Source: Geodermatophilus ruber (lineage in GTDB: Bacteria; Actinomycetota; Actinomycetes; Mycobacteriales; Geodermatophilaceae). From it: a stretch of 64,000 nt of DNA. The DNA is taken from contig NZ_FOSW01000003.1 in the NCBI RefSeq assembly GCF_900114385.1, positions 310,001 to 374,000 of the forward strand, written 5' to 3'. The position numbers and the translations under genes are program-made. Shown in pieces: positions 54,645 to 62,765 of the stretch; within the stretch, counting starts at the first letter, position 1; every line of letters begins with the position of its first letter. Under the pieces are notes generated by a model, which did no database searches, had not been told where the DNA came from, and saw only the letters and a list, made by a program, of their open reading frames with translations.

Positions 54645-56154
54645 GGGCGCCTCCGGTATCGAGGTCGGCCAGGGACTGGTACTCCCCGGCGGTCAGTGCG
54701 CGGCGGAGGGTCTTGCCGACGGCGGAGCGGGGAATGGCGCCGATCGCCACGACGCGCTTGGGCCGCTTCAGCGACGGGAGGTGGCTCGTCGCGTAGTCCT
54801 GCAGCTCGCGCACGGCCTGGTCGGGGGCGCGGCCGTCGGCGGGGACGACGAACGCGGTGACCGCGCTGCCCCAGCGCTCGTCGGGCATCCCGACGACGCA
54901 GACGTCCGCGACGGCGGGGCAGCGCACGAGGGCGGCCTCGATCTCGTCGGGGTAGATGTTCTCGCCGCCGGAGTTGATCATGTCGTCGACCCGGCCGGAG
55001 ACCCACAGGTCGCCGTCCTCGTCGGCGGTGGCGAGGTCGCCGGTGTAGTACCAGCCCCGGCGGATCGACTTCTCGTCGGCGTCCGGGCGGTGCCAGTAGC
55101 CACCGAACGCCTCGGGGCTGGCCATGCTGACGATGACCTGGCCCTGCTCCCCCGGGCCGACCAGCGCGTCGGGCGCGGCGCCGACGTCGGGCTCGACCAG
55201 CCGGACTCGGGAGAACAGCCCGGCGCGGCCGGCGCAGCCGGGCTTGCGCAGGCCGTCGGGGCCGATGGTGAAGGTGTAGATCTCGGTGCTGCCGTAGTGG
55301 TTGACCAGCACCTGCGGGTTCAGCGCCTCGGCCAACTGCTCGGCGAGGGCCGGGGTCATCGCCGCGCCGGCGTAGGCCAGCCGGTCGACCCCGGTGCCGG
55401 CGAAGCCGTCCTCGCGCAGCAGCGACCAGTAGATGGTGGGCACCAGGTACAGCGAGCTGACCCGCTCCTCCTGGATCAGCCGCACGGACTCGGCCGCGTC
55501 GAACCGGGCCTGGGGCACCCACGTGCCGCCGCAGACGATGCTGGCCAGCAGGGTGCGCAGCCCCATGGTGTGGAACAGCGGCATGACCCCGAGGACGATC
55601 TCGCCCTGCCGCAGCTGGGTCTGCACCAGGTGGGCGACGGCGGCGGTGTGCTCGGCACGGTGCGACCGGGGCACGCCCTTGGGGCGGCCGGTGGTGCCGG
55701 AGGTGTAGAGCATGACGCTGATGCCGGACTCGTCCGGCGGGTCGCCGAGGGCACCGTCCGGCTGGCCGTCCACGGCCAGCTCGCCGACGTCGCGGTGCCG
55801 CGTCGAGATCCCGGCCCTCTCCGCCGTCGGGGCTGTGGTCTCGTCGGTGACCAGCAGGGCCGCCTCGGCGTCCTCGAGGCAGTAGCCGAGTTCCTCGGGA
55901 CCGAGGCGCGTCGACAGCGGGACGCTGACCGCGCCGAGCTTCTGCGCGGCCAGGTGCAGGCTGGCCAGGGGCTCGCCGCCGGCCAGGAAGAACCCGACCC
56001 GGTCGCCACGCCGGACCCCGAGATCGGCCAGGGCACGGGCGAGCTGGTTGGTGCGCGCGTCCCACCGGCGGTACGACAGCGGCCGGGGACCACCGACCGC
56101 GCGGCGGTCCGGGTGACGCTGGGCAGTCCATGTCAGGGCGGTGGCGAGGTCCAT
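54637..56154 (-). CDS. AMP-dependent acyl-CoA ligase (2-furoate-CoA ligase-like)
   Basis: The enzyme has 505 residues with GGAGGG 6 bases before the ATG. ANL-superfamily motifs: VMLYTSGTTGRPKGVPRSHR (P-loop-like), NHYGSTEIYTF (A5), GWYYTGDLATADEDGDLWVS (A7), GRVDDMINSGGENIYPDEIE (A8) and the catalytic lysine in SAVGKTLRRAL near the end. It is closest in look to benzoate/2-furoate-CoA ligases. It is the first gene of the operon and supplies the CoA ester for the Mo enzyme. It is divergent from the PadR gene, with an operator-bearing gap of 73 bases. Confidence 0.88.
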   Translation of the reverse strand: MDLATALTWTAQRHPDRRAVGGPRPLSYRRWDARTNQLARALADLGVRRGDRVGFFLAGGEPLASLHLAAQKLGAVSVPLSTRLGPEELGYCLEDAEAALLVTDETTAPTAERAGISTRHRDVGELAVDGQPDGALGDPPDESGISVMLYTSGTTGRPKGVPRSHRAEHTAAVAHLVQTQLRQGEIVLGVMPLFHTMGLRTLLASIVCGGTWVPQARFDAAESVRLIQEERVSSLYLVPTIYWSLLREDGFAGTGVDRLAYAGAAMTPALAEQLAEALNPQVLVNHYGSTEIYTFTIGPDGLRKPGCAGRAGLFSRVRLVEPDVGAAPDALVGPGEQGQVIVSMASPEAFGGYWHRPDADEKSIRRGWYYTGDLATADEDGDLWVSGRVDDMINSGGENIYPDEIEAALVRCPAVADVCVVGMPDERWGSAVTAFVVPADGRAPDQAVRELQDYATSHLPSLKRPKRVVAIGAIPRSAVGKTLRRALTAGEYQSLADLDTGGARA

Positions 56155-56191
56155 GCGTCACCCTCCGAAACCCGATCGACAATGATCTGGG

Positions 56192-56227
56192 TTGGACCAT
56201 ATAGACCAGAAGATTAGGCTGGCAATC
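56192..56227 (+). promoter_or_regulatory. leaderless PadR promoter with overlapping operator and divergent ligase promoter
   Basis: TTGGAC (56192-56197), a 17-base gap and TAGGCT (56215-56220) form a strong promoter. The GTG start of the regulator comes 7 bases later, so the transcript is leaderless. An imperfect palindrome (GGACCATATAGACC, 56194-56207) covers the -35 side. On the other strand TTGCCA and TATGGT (18-base gap) form a likely promoter for the ligase operon, crossing the same palindrome. Confidence 0.6.
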
Positions 56228-56803
56228 GTGGCGTCCGAACGGCTCTCGCCGACCTCCTACGTGGTGCTCGGGACGCTCGGGCTGCGCGGGCCGTCGACGT
56301 CCTACGACCTCAAGCGGGCGGTCAACCGGTCGATCGGCTACTTCTGGACGTTCCCCCACGCCGCCCTGTACTCGGAGCCGCAGCGCCTCGAGCAGATGGG
56401 GCTGCTGACCGCCTCCAGCGAACAGGAAGGCCGCCGGCGGCGGACGTACTCGATCACCGAGGAGGGGCTGCGGGAGCTACGCGCCTGGCTGGCCGCGCCG
56501 ACCAACGAGCACTTCCAGCTGCGCGACGTCGCTGAGCTGAAGCTGTTCTTCAACGAGCTCGGGGAGCCCGGGAACGTGACGCGGCTGGCGCGCGAGCAGA
56601 TCGCCGCGCACACCGAGCGGATCGCGGTCTACGAGGACATGCAGCGGCGGTACGGCGACGTTCGCGGCGTCGCCCCGCGGATGGTCACGCTCCGGCTCGG
56701 CCTGGAGATGGAGCACGCGGCGCTGCGGTTCTGGACCGCGCTGGAGAAGGACCCCGACGCGTGGCTGCCCCCGGTGGCCGGCGACGCGGCCGCCCGGGGG
56801 TAG
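56228..56803 (+). CDS. PadR-family transcriptional regulator
   Basis: The protein has 191 residues from the GTG at 56228, the position that fits the leaderless promoter. It has a winged helix (SPTSYVVLGTLGLRGPSTSY, DLKRAVNRSIGYFWTFPHAA, LYSEPQRLEQMGLLTASSEQ) and a C-terminal dimerisation helix bundle (Vir_C-type, about 95-180). PadR repressors usually bind phenolic or aromatic-acid effectors or their CoA esters. It sits divergent to the putative furoate operon and probably represses both genes through the shared palindrome. Confidence 0.9.
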   Translation: MASERLSPTSYVVLGTLGLRGPSTSYDLKRAVNRSIGYFWTFPHAALYSEPQRLEQMGLLTASSEQEGRRRRTYSITEEGLRELRAWLAAPTNEHFQLRDVAELKLFFNELGEPGNVTRLAREQIAAHTERIAVYEDMQRRYGDVRGVAPRMVTLRLGLEMEHAALRFWTALEKDPDAWLPPVAGDAAARG

Positions 56804-57567
56804 ATCAACGAGGCGGTGGCCGCACGCGGCCACCTGGGCCGACGAGCACCGCGGCCCGGGCCGACGGGGCAATCATGATCAGCGATCTGCCCACCTTGCA
56901 TCCGGCCGATCCTGCGGCCGCACCGGACGAGGCTCGCAGCATCGACCCGGCCGGCCTTCGTCACAGCTGCAGCCGGGAGTGGGGCCGCGCTCCTGGTCGC
57001 CCGCTCAGCCGCGTTGCGACCACCTTTCGGCAAGGGATCAACTTCTCGCCCGGGCCGGAGCACCTCGGCCCAGCACGGTCGAACCTGTGCACGCACAGCG
57101 CTCCTGTGGGCGCGCGCGGCCTCCTGTGCGGCTCAGCGCCGACTTTCCACTCAGCTGCACGTCCGACACGCCTCTCCCATTCCGCGACATCCGGTCACGC
57201 GCCCGAGCGACAAGTTTCTCTTCCCCATTTTCAGCGGCACGCTCCGCGGAATGTCCTCATGCTCCCGGAGTGCGGCAACCCCGAATCGCATCGCAACTCC
57301 GGTGGACGACGCCCGGGAATCCGTTCGGTCATCGGCAGCCCCTCGGACGGGTGGTGAGCCGACTGCCGGCGGGCGACCGCGCAGTTCCGGCCCGGGTCTC
57401 CCCCGTCGGCGCGCGCCCACCGCGCTCGCGCCTCGCGCCTCGCGCCTCGCGCCTCGCGCCTCGCGGCTGACGAGAGGATGGCCGCGCTTTCCCATTCGCC
57501 GACAACCGAGGGTCGTAGGACGAAAGTCCCGCCCGGCGCTGAATTCGTTCGCAGATAGGTTCCCGAT
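56804..57567. other. long intergenic region with a 7-bp tandem repeat
   Basis: No supported gene. Between 57426 and 57467 the unit TCGCGCC (or CGCCTCG) is repeated about five times in tandem. The region upstream of the next gene has GAATTCGTTC and AGATAGGTT near 57541-57562, a plausible promoter. Confidence 0.4.
57426..57467. repeat. heptanucleotide tandem repeat
   Basis: About five copies of a TCGCGCC-type 7-base unit lie head to tail in a non-coding stretch 100 bases before the secreted-protein gene. Slippage here would be frame-changing but falls outside genes. Confidence 0.75.
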
Positions 57568-58437
57568 ATGCGGACTCCTCGATTTCTGATCGTTCTCGCG
57601 GCGGCGGCAACCGCCGCGGGCGCCGGCGTCGTCGCCCTCCCGGCCCAGGCCGCCGTGCCGGCCGAGTGTGCGCCTGACCCCTGGGAGCCCGACGGCGATT
57701 TCGGCTTCTCCGCCGGTGTCGCGGCGCCGGTCACGGTCGGCAGCACGGTGACCAGGGCGATCTGCCAGGCCCCCAACCCCTTCCCGCGCACGACCGCGGG
57801 CCAGGACTTCGACTTCTTCCGGTTCACCACGACGGGCGGCAAGTCCTACACCGGCGAGATCACCGCCGCCGGCTCGGCGCTCGGCCTCGGAGGCCAAGGG
57901 GGCCTGCAGATCGGCGGCCTGTACCGCGTGAACGCCGACGGGTCGGGCACGTCCATCAACAACGTGACGATGGCCAACAGCTTCGAGCGCTTCACCACCG
58001 ACGTGCTCCCGGCAGGCGAGTACGGGTTCCTCACCTATACGCCCGACAACCAGGTCTACACCGGCAACGTCCTCGACATCCGGACGGTCTCCGGCGCGGA
58101 CGGGGCCTACTCGGTGAAGGTCTCGGAGTCCGCGGTATCCGTGCCCACGGTCGCCAGCGTCACGCTGCGGTCGAACTCGGTCAGGTACGGGTCGACCGTG
58201 ACGGGCACGGTCACGATGAGCGGCCCGGCCCCGGAGGGCGGGATGTTCCTCTTCTCTGAGTCGAGCTCAAGGCTCACAGCGAACCCCAGCTCGCCGTACC
58301 TGCCCGCCGGCGCGAGGACCGTTGCCTTCACGGTCACCACGACGAGCCAGCGCCCGAGTCGTGACATGCAGGTGACGATCTCCTTCAACACGACGACCGG
58401 CACACCGAAGTCCGTCGTCCTGACCGTCAGACGGTGA
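57568..58437 (+). CDS. secreted hypothetical protein
   Basis: The product has 289 residues. A clear signal peptide (RFLIVLAAAATAAGAGVVAL, then PAQAAVPA) is followed by a beta-rich exported body with three short parts: an N-terminal domain with two Cys (ECAPDPWEPDGDFGF, RAICQAPNPFPRTT), a jelly-roll-like region resembling bacterial pre-peptidase C-terminal (PPC) domains (DFDFFRFTTTGGKSYTGEIT, TDVLPAGEYGFLTYTP), and a C-terminal Thr/Ser-rich beta domain (VTGTVTMSGPAPEGGMFLFS). PPC-like folds usually assist enzymes; alone, function is unknown. Two conserved Cys may form a disulfide. Confidence 0.75.
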   Translation: MRTPRFLIVLAAAATAAGAGVVALPAQAAVPAECAPDPWEPDGDFGFSAGVAAPVTVGSTVTRAICQAPNPFPRTTAGQDFDFFRFTTTGGKSYTGEITAAGSALGLGGQGGLQIGGLYRVNADGSGTSINNVTMANSFERFTTDVLPAGEYGFLTYTPDNQVYTGNVLDIRTVSGADGAYSVKVSESAVSVPTVASVTLRSNSVRYGSTVTGTVTMSGPAPEGGMFLFSESSSRLTANPSSPYLPAGARTVAFTVTTTSQRPSRDMQVTISFNTTTGTPKSVVLTVRR

Positions 58438-58784
58438 GCGCGGGACACCGCCGGGCGTGAGGCGTTACCCGACGGGAGGATGCCGTCCGCTCCTGCGGGG
58501 ACAGGGACGGGTCGAGCGGCCGCCTCACGAGCCGCTGGAAACCGGCCCGGTACTGGCCGGGCGCGCCGAGCAGGCCACAGATCACCCGTGAGGGGATCTC
58601 GCTTCCCGAAGCCGTCCTCGGCGCTCATGTCCTCGTCGGCGAGGCCGCGAGAGAAGTCAGGAGGCAGCGCCACGCTGAACCGCCGGGAATCGGACAGCCC
58701 CCGACGTCCGCGTGTCGCGCCACCAACCAGGCGCCGGCCCCGCAGGCGCGCTCGCACGTCGCCTCGGGGCGGAACGAGCCGTCG
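58438..58784. other. intergenic region
   Basis: A minus-strand frame reads FSVALPPDFSRGLADEDMSA, then EDGFGKRDPLTGDLWP, which sounds protein-like but lacks a start and a clear end. No gene is called. Confidence 0.3.
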
Positions 58785-58823
58785 CGCGTACCCCCCGAGC
58801 GCGCAGGCTCGGGGGGGTACGCG
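58785..58823 (-). terminator. terminator hairpin of the MBL lactonase gene
   Basis: Arms 58785-58800 and 58807-58823 pair over 16 bp with one bulged G; loop GCGCAG. It starts about 23 bases after the stop of the lactonase gene. A near-identical hairpin plus gene 3' end occurs at 12066-12161. Confidence 0.7.
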
Positions 58824-58845
58824 GTCAGCAGCAGGAGGACACCGG

Positions 58846-59670
58846 TCAGTCGAACGACGAGGCCTGGGCCTGGAGCTCCTCGAGAGTGGTGGCGTCGTGG
58901 CCGAAGACCATGGTGCCGTCGTAGCGCTGCTGGAGCTGCTTGATCCAGCGGTAGCTCTTCCACCAGTCGAAGCTGTCGCGCCCGAGCCAGCCCTGCGGGA
59001 CACCCTGCTCGAACAGGTCCCGCACGTGGAACAGGTCGCTGGTCAGGAAGAAGTGCCCCGAGTTGTTGGTCTCCACCTGCATGGTCATCAACCCCGGGGT
59101 GTGGCCGGGCATGTGCCGAAGGGTGATGCCCTCGAACAGCTCGGTCTCCTCGCGGTGGATGGGCTGCCAATTGAGCTCCCAGTTCAGATCACCGGGCACG
59201 TACGGGCCGATGTCCTCCTTGGTCGCCACGGCGTAGTAGTGCTCCTTGATCTCGAGCTCGTGGGCGTAGATCGGGATGTTCTTGCCCCGGAAGTGCTCGA
59301 GCCCGCCGGCGTGGTCGAGGTGCAGGTGGCCGATCACGATGGCGTTGATGTCGTCGATGCCGTAGCCGGCGGCCTCCAGCGCCTTGTCGAGGTGGTGGCG
59401 CTCCTCGTAGACGTTCAACGGGAACGCGTCGTAGGCCGGCGCCGGCCATTCCTCCTTCGCGTTCTGCGCGCAGCCGGTCTCGAAGAGGATCGGACCGTGC
59501 TTGGGATGCTCGATCACCGCGGCGATCACGGCGACCCGGCGGCGCTCGTACTGCGGGTTCGGGTCGGACTGCACCGCGGCATTGCAGCCGCGCATGAAGA
59601 AGCCGTCATCGGTGTCGATCCGCCCGAGATCGAGCAGAGACAACTTCATGCCCTTGATTCCTGGGGTCAT
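58846..59670 (-). CDS. MBL-fold N-acyl homoserine lactonase-family hydrolase
   Basis: The enzyme has 274 residues. The ATG at 59670 has GAGAGGATGAGG upstream; a second ATG at 59649 (MKLSLLDLG) is a possible start. Metal motif GHLHLDHAGG (HxHxDH), HMPGHTPGLMTMQVE, FFLTSDLFHVRD and a C-terminal FGHDATT histidine mark a di-zinc metallo-beta-lactamase fold. The AttM/AiiA-like group opens lactone rings of quorum signals, though many members act on other lactones. The 3' end (LEELQAQASSFD) plus its terminator is duplicated at 12.1 kb. It stands alone. Confidence 0.82.
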   Translation of the reverse strand: MTPGIKGMKLSLLDLGRIDTDDGFFMRGCNAAVQSDPNPQYERRRVAVIAAVIEHPKHGPILFETGCAQNAKEEWPAPAYDAFPLNVYEERHHLDKALEAAGYGIDDINAIVIGHLHLDHAGGLEHFRGKNIPIYAHELEIKEHYYAVATKEDIGPYVPGDLNWELNWQPIHREETELFEGITLRHMPGHTPGLMTMQVETNNSGHFFLTSDLFHVRDLFEQGVPQGWLGRDSFDWWKSYRWIKQLQQRYDGTMVFGHDATTLEELQAQASSFD

Positions 59671-60087
59671 CGTTGACCTCATCCTCTCCAGCCGTCGAGG
59701 AACTGCAGTGCATCACGGTCGACCACGTCGGTCGGCCCTTCTTGCCACAGGTGGGCCCCTTCGAGAAAGGCCCATCCCGATCCTGCGAGCGTGACCGCCG
59801 ATGTCCATCACGACACAGACGCGGCATGGTGCTCGGGGGATGAGTCAGGTGTCAACGACCGAACGTGCTCCCGTTCCGCCAGCCGCCGTCATGAGCGACG
59901 CCGCCCGCTGATCACCGTGCCGCGGTGACGCCCGAGCGGCCACGGCAAGTTCCCGACCGCACGTCAGGCGCCGCCGAACGCGGCCGACCGGTCCCCCCGC
60001 ACCGGCGCGGACACGGTTCTGCGATGGTGACTGCTCCGAGGCGCACCTCGCCCAGACCACGCCCGAAGGCCGGCAGCGCCTGCGGAG
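59671..60087. other. intergenic region
   Basis: No supported gene in about 415 bp on either strand. Confidence 0.35.
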
Positions 60088-60693
60088 TTAGCTGACGCGG
60101 CGATAGCGGATGTGGGTGGTCAGCGGAGAGTGAAGCACCTCGGCGGGTTCGAAGCCGAAGGATCCAACCCCGTCGAAGATGCGCTCGCCCGAACCGAGCA
60201 GGACCGGTGCGATGTCGAGGGTGAGCTCGTCGATCACGCCGGCGATCAGTGCCTGTCGGACGGTCGAGGCCCCACCGGCGATGTCCACGCCCTTGTCCCC
60301 GGCGGCCTGACACGCTGCGGAGTAGGCCGCGTCGAAGCCCTCGGTGACGAAGTGGAAGGTCGTCCCGCCCTCCATCTGGATCGGGTCATGTCCGTGATGG
60401 GTCAGCACGAACACCGGCGCGTGATACGGCGGTTCGGGGCCCCACCACCCGGTCCATGCCTCATCCCAGTCCCCGCGGATCGGACCGAACATGTTCCGAC
60501 CCATCACATACGCGCCCCGCGGGCGCATGAGCCACTCGTTCGCGACCTTGTCGGCATCGTTGGCTCGCGGGTCGCCGATGTGCCAGCCGTGCAGCTCGCG
60601 CCCCCGCTTGCCCAGGGGGTCCTCGCGGCTCTGGTCCGGCCCGGCGACAAAGCCGTCCAGCGAGATCGACATGTGACACGTGGTGTCCGGCAC
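60088..60693 (-). CDS. dihydrofolate reductase-family (RibD C-terminal-like) protein
   Basis: The product has 201 residues. The GTG at 60693 is chosen because AGGAGG lies 5 bases before it. Fold signatures: HMSISLDGFVAGPDQSREDP, RGAYVMGRNMFGPIRGDW, PVFVLTHHGHDPIQMEGGTT, VDIAGGASTVRQALIAGVID, ELTLDIAPVLLGSGERIFDG. This group of RibD-C/DHFR-like reductases uses NADPH; most members have no known substrate and are unlikely to be true folate enzymes. It is monocistronic. Confidence 0.85.
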   Translation of the reverse strand: MPDTTCHMSISLDGFVAGPDQSREDPLGKRGRELHGWHIGDPRANDADKVANEWLMRPRGAYVMGRNMFGPIRGDWDEAWTGWWGPEPPYHAPVFVLTHHGHDPIQMEGGTTFHFVTEGFDAAYSAACQAAGDKGVDIAGGASTVRQALIAGVIDELTLDIAPVLLGSGERIFDGVGSFGFEPAEVLHSPLTTHIRYRRVS

Positions 60694-60807
60694 CCCAACC
60701 TCCTGAGTGACTGCGACTTGCAAGCGGTCGTGCGGACGGTAGCGGGTGATGGCGAACCGCACGTGCTCCTCAGCGCGCTAGGAAATGGACCTATCGCGTC
60801 GATCTTG

Positions 60808-60841
60808 TTTGCCGTACTCAGCCAGACCTGAGTACGGCAAA
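60808..60841 (-). terminator. perfect 14-bp hairpin between two minus-strand genes
   Basis: Positions 60808-60821 and 60828-60841 are exact reverse complements with a 6-base loop (CCAGAC). It lies 71 bases past the stop of the small gene at 60912-61079 and 114 bases before the DHFR-like start. Terminator of the first or an operator of the second are both possible. Confidence 0.5.
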
Positions 60842-60911
60842 GAGGGTGAGAGATGGGTCCGATGCGGTGGCCGCGACTCCTGTTCACTGCTCCAGCCAGG
60901 ATCCTCCGGCG

Positions 60912-61079
60912 CTACGCGGTTCCGGTCGCGCCTTCCGCCTCGAACTCCAGCTCCACCTCGGAGCGGTCGAAGCCGAACGCGGTGATGACCTCATCAAGGC
61001 CGCCGCGGTGTCCGTCGTCCGTGACAGTCCGCAACGACATCAGGACCGCATCCACAGTCGGCACCCCGTCGTCCGCCAT
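60912..61079 (-). CDS. small acidic hypothetical protein
   Basis: The product has 55 residues starting MADDGVPTVDAVLMSLRTVT and ending VELEFEAEGATGTA. Two predicted helices and an acidic end suggest a regulatory or adaptor fragment. A longer frame to 61196 adds non-conserved residues. The strong hairpin downstream supports a real transcription unit. No family known to me. Confidence 0.5.
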   Translation of the reverse strand: MADDGVPTVDAVLMSLRTVTDDGHRGGLDEVITAFGFDRSEVELEFEAEGATGTA

Positions 61080-61575
61080 GCGGCCAACGTAGCGAAGAGG
61101 GCGCACGTCACCGAGGGCGTCGGCCTCGTCGACACCCTCGACGGCTCCGTCGCGCGGGTGCGCGCCGGCAGGTCCCAAAAGCCGTTGCACAGGCATCTAC
61201 GCACCCGTCCTGGTCCGTTGCCTGACCCGTCTTGCTGGCCCGCCGGGATACGCGGATGATCTTGAGACGCGCCATGGACAGCGGTGCTCGGCCGATGAAG
61301 CCGCTCCGGTGTCCGGCTGCCGCGGAGCTCGTGTACGGCAGGTGATGGGTGAAGCACCGGGGCGTGAGCGGCGGCCGCAGGACCGACTTCTTCATCAGCC
61401 ACGCCGGTATCCCGCGACCACGCAGCGAGTTGACAACGTACGCCTACTCGGATGGGTCATTCTGAGCTGAATTCGTTCCGCATTCCTTCAGGCGTCGACC
61501 GCTGGTGTCGATGAGTGTGCTGAACCGCCGCTCCGGCTGCGGTTGTTCACAAGCAACGCCGCAGAGGAGCAGTAG
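61080..61575. other. intergenic region before the response regulator
   Basis: A minus-strand frame (61108-61395) starts MKKSVLRPPLTPRCF but its translation is Arg-rich and unlike known proteins. No gene is called. Confidence 0.3.
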
Positions 61576-62757
61576 TTGAACGGCCTGCCCGTACTTGACC
61601 CCGTGCTCACGCCCCAGACGACCAATGGTCCTCCGATTCTCCTGGTGGACGACGAGGCGGCGATCCTGGGCGGGCTGCGCCGCCAGCTGCGACCGTGGTT
61701 CACGGTGCACACGGCCACCAGCGGCGCCGAAGCGCTGCAGTTGCTGGAGTCCCAGCCGGTCACGGTCGTGGTGTCGGACATGCGCATGCCCGAGATGGAC
61801 GGGGCCACGTTCCTGTCGCACGTGCGCCAGCACGACCCGGACATCGTGCGCATCCTGTTGACCGGGAACGCCGACGCCGAGACCGCGATCACGGCAGTCA
61901 ACGAGGGGCAGATCTACCGGTTCCTGACCAAGCCCTGCCCGCCCGAAGTCCTCGTGGCCGAGCTGGGCAGCGCGGTCGAGGTCCACCGGCTGGTGAGGGC
62001 AGAGAAGGAGCTGCTGCGGACGACGCTGCGCAAGACGGTGGCGTCGCTCACCGCGACGCTGTCCCTCGCCCAGCCGGCGCTGCTGGCCCGCGCCGTCCGG
62101 ATCAACCGGATCGTGTCCGAGCTGGTGGAGGCCCTCGAGGTAGAGGAACCGTGGGAGATCGAGGTGACCTCGATGCTGACCCACCTGGGCGCGGTCACCC
62201 TCCCGCCGACCGTCCTGGCGAAGCTGGACGCCGGCCGGCCCCTGGATGAGGACGAGCGGGAGATGGACAGCCGGGTCATCGGCCTGAGCCGGGACCTGGT
62301 GGGGGACATCCCCCGGCTCGAGCGCGTTGCCGAGGCCATCGGCTGGCAGCGGGCCCGCTACGACGGCAAGGGAAACGGGCCAGGCGTCCCCGGCGGCGAG
62401 GACCTGCCCCTCGGGGCACGGATCCTGCGCGCCGCCGTGGACTTCGACGCCGGCATGAGCGTGCGGCGGTCGGTGCAGGACACCATCGCCGTCCTGCAGG
62501 CCGACGCCGGCGCCTACGACCCCCAGGTGCTCGAGGCCCTGATCCGCTGCCACGCCGTGGAGGAGGTCACCTCCCCGCCGCGGCCGGTGGACGTTTACGA
62601 CCTCCAGGAAGGCATGGAGGTCTTCGACGACATCGTCACGATGTCCGGGGTGCTGCTGGTCGGGCGCGGGACGGTGGTCACCGAGGCGCTGATCCACCGT
62701 CTGGAGAACTACGCCGGCCGGGGCGAAGTCACCGGTGTCATCCGGGTGAAGGGCTAA
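61576..62757 (+). CDS. response regulator with a degenerate HD-GYP-like output domain
   Basis: The protein has 393 residues. The TTG at 61576 has GAGGAG 6 bases before it. Receiver domain about 18-135: PILLVDDEAAILGGLRRQLR, VVVSDMRMPEMDGATFLSHV (phospho-Asp), ILLTGNADAETAITAVNEG and the FLTKPC lysine. The rest resembles RpfG-type HD-GYP output, but the metal-binding His-Asp pair is absent (MLTHLGAVTLPPTVLAK where HDIGK-type sequence is expected) and GYP is GPGVP in a DGKGNGPGVPGGEDLPLGAR stretch. It therefore probably signals by binding and does not degrade cyclic di-GMP. The histidine kinase gene starts 8 bases downstream. Confidence 0.85.
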   Translation: MNGLPVLDPVLTPQTTNGPPILLVDDEAAILGGLRRQLRPWFTVHTATSGAEALQLLESQPVTVVVSDMRMPEMDGATFLSHVRQHDPDIVRILLTGNADAETAITAVNEGQIYRFLTKPCPPEVLVAELGSAVEVHRLVRAEKELLRTTLRKTVASLTATLSLAQPALLARAVRINRIVSELVEALEVEEPWEIEVTSMLTHLGAVTLPPTVLAKLDAGRPLDEDEREMDSRVIGLSRDLVGDIPRLERVAEAIGWQRARYDGKGNGPGVPGGEDLPLGARILRAAVDFDAGMSVRRSVQDTIAVLQADAGAYDPQVLEALIRCHAVEEVTSPPRPVDVYDLQEGMEVFDDIVTMSGVLLVGRGTVVTEALIHRLENYAGRGEVTGVIRVKG

Positions 62758-62765
62758 GCGATCCC

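Noticed and set aside
52212-54860. Plus-strand frame opposite the molybdenum large subunit
   Set aside because: Antisense shadow with Gly/Ala/Asp/Val-rich sequence and no domain.
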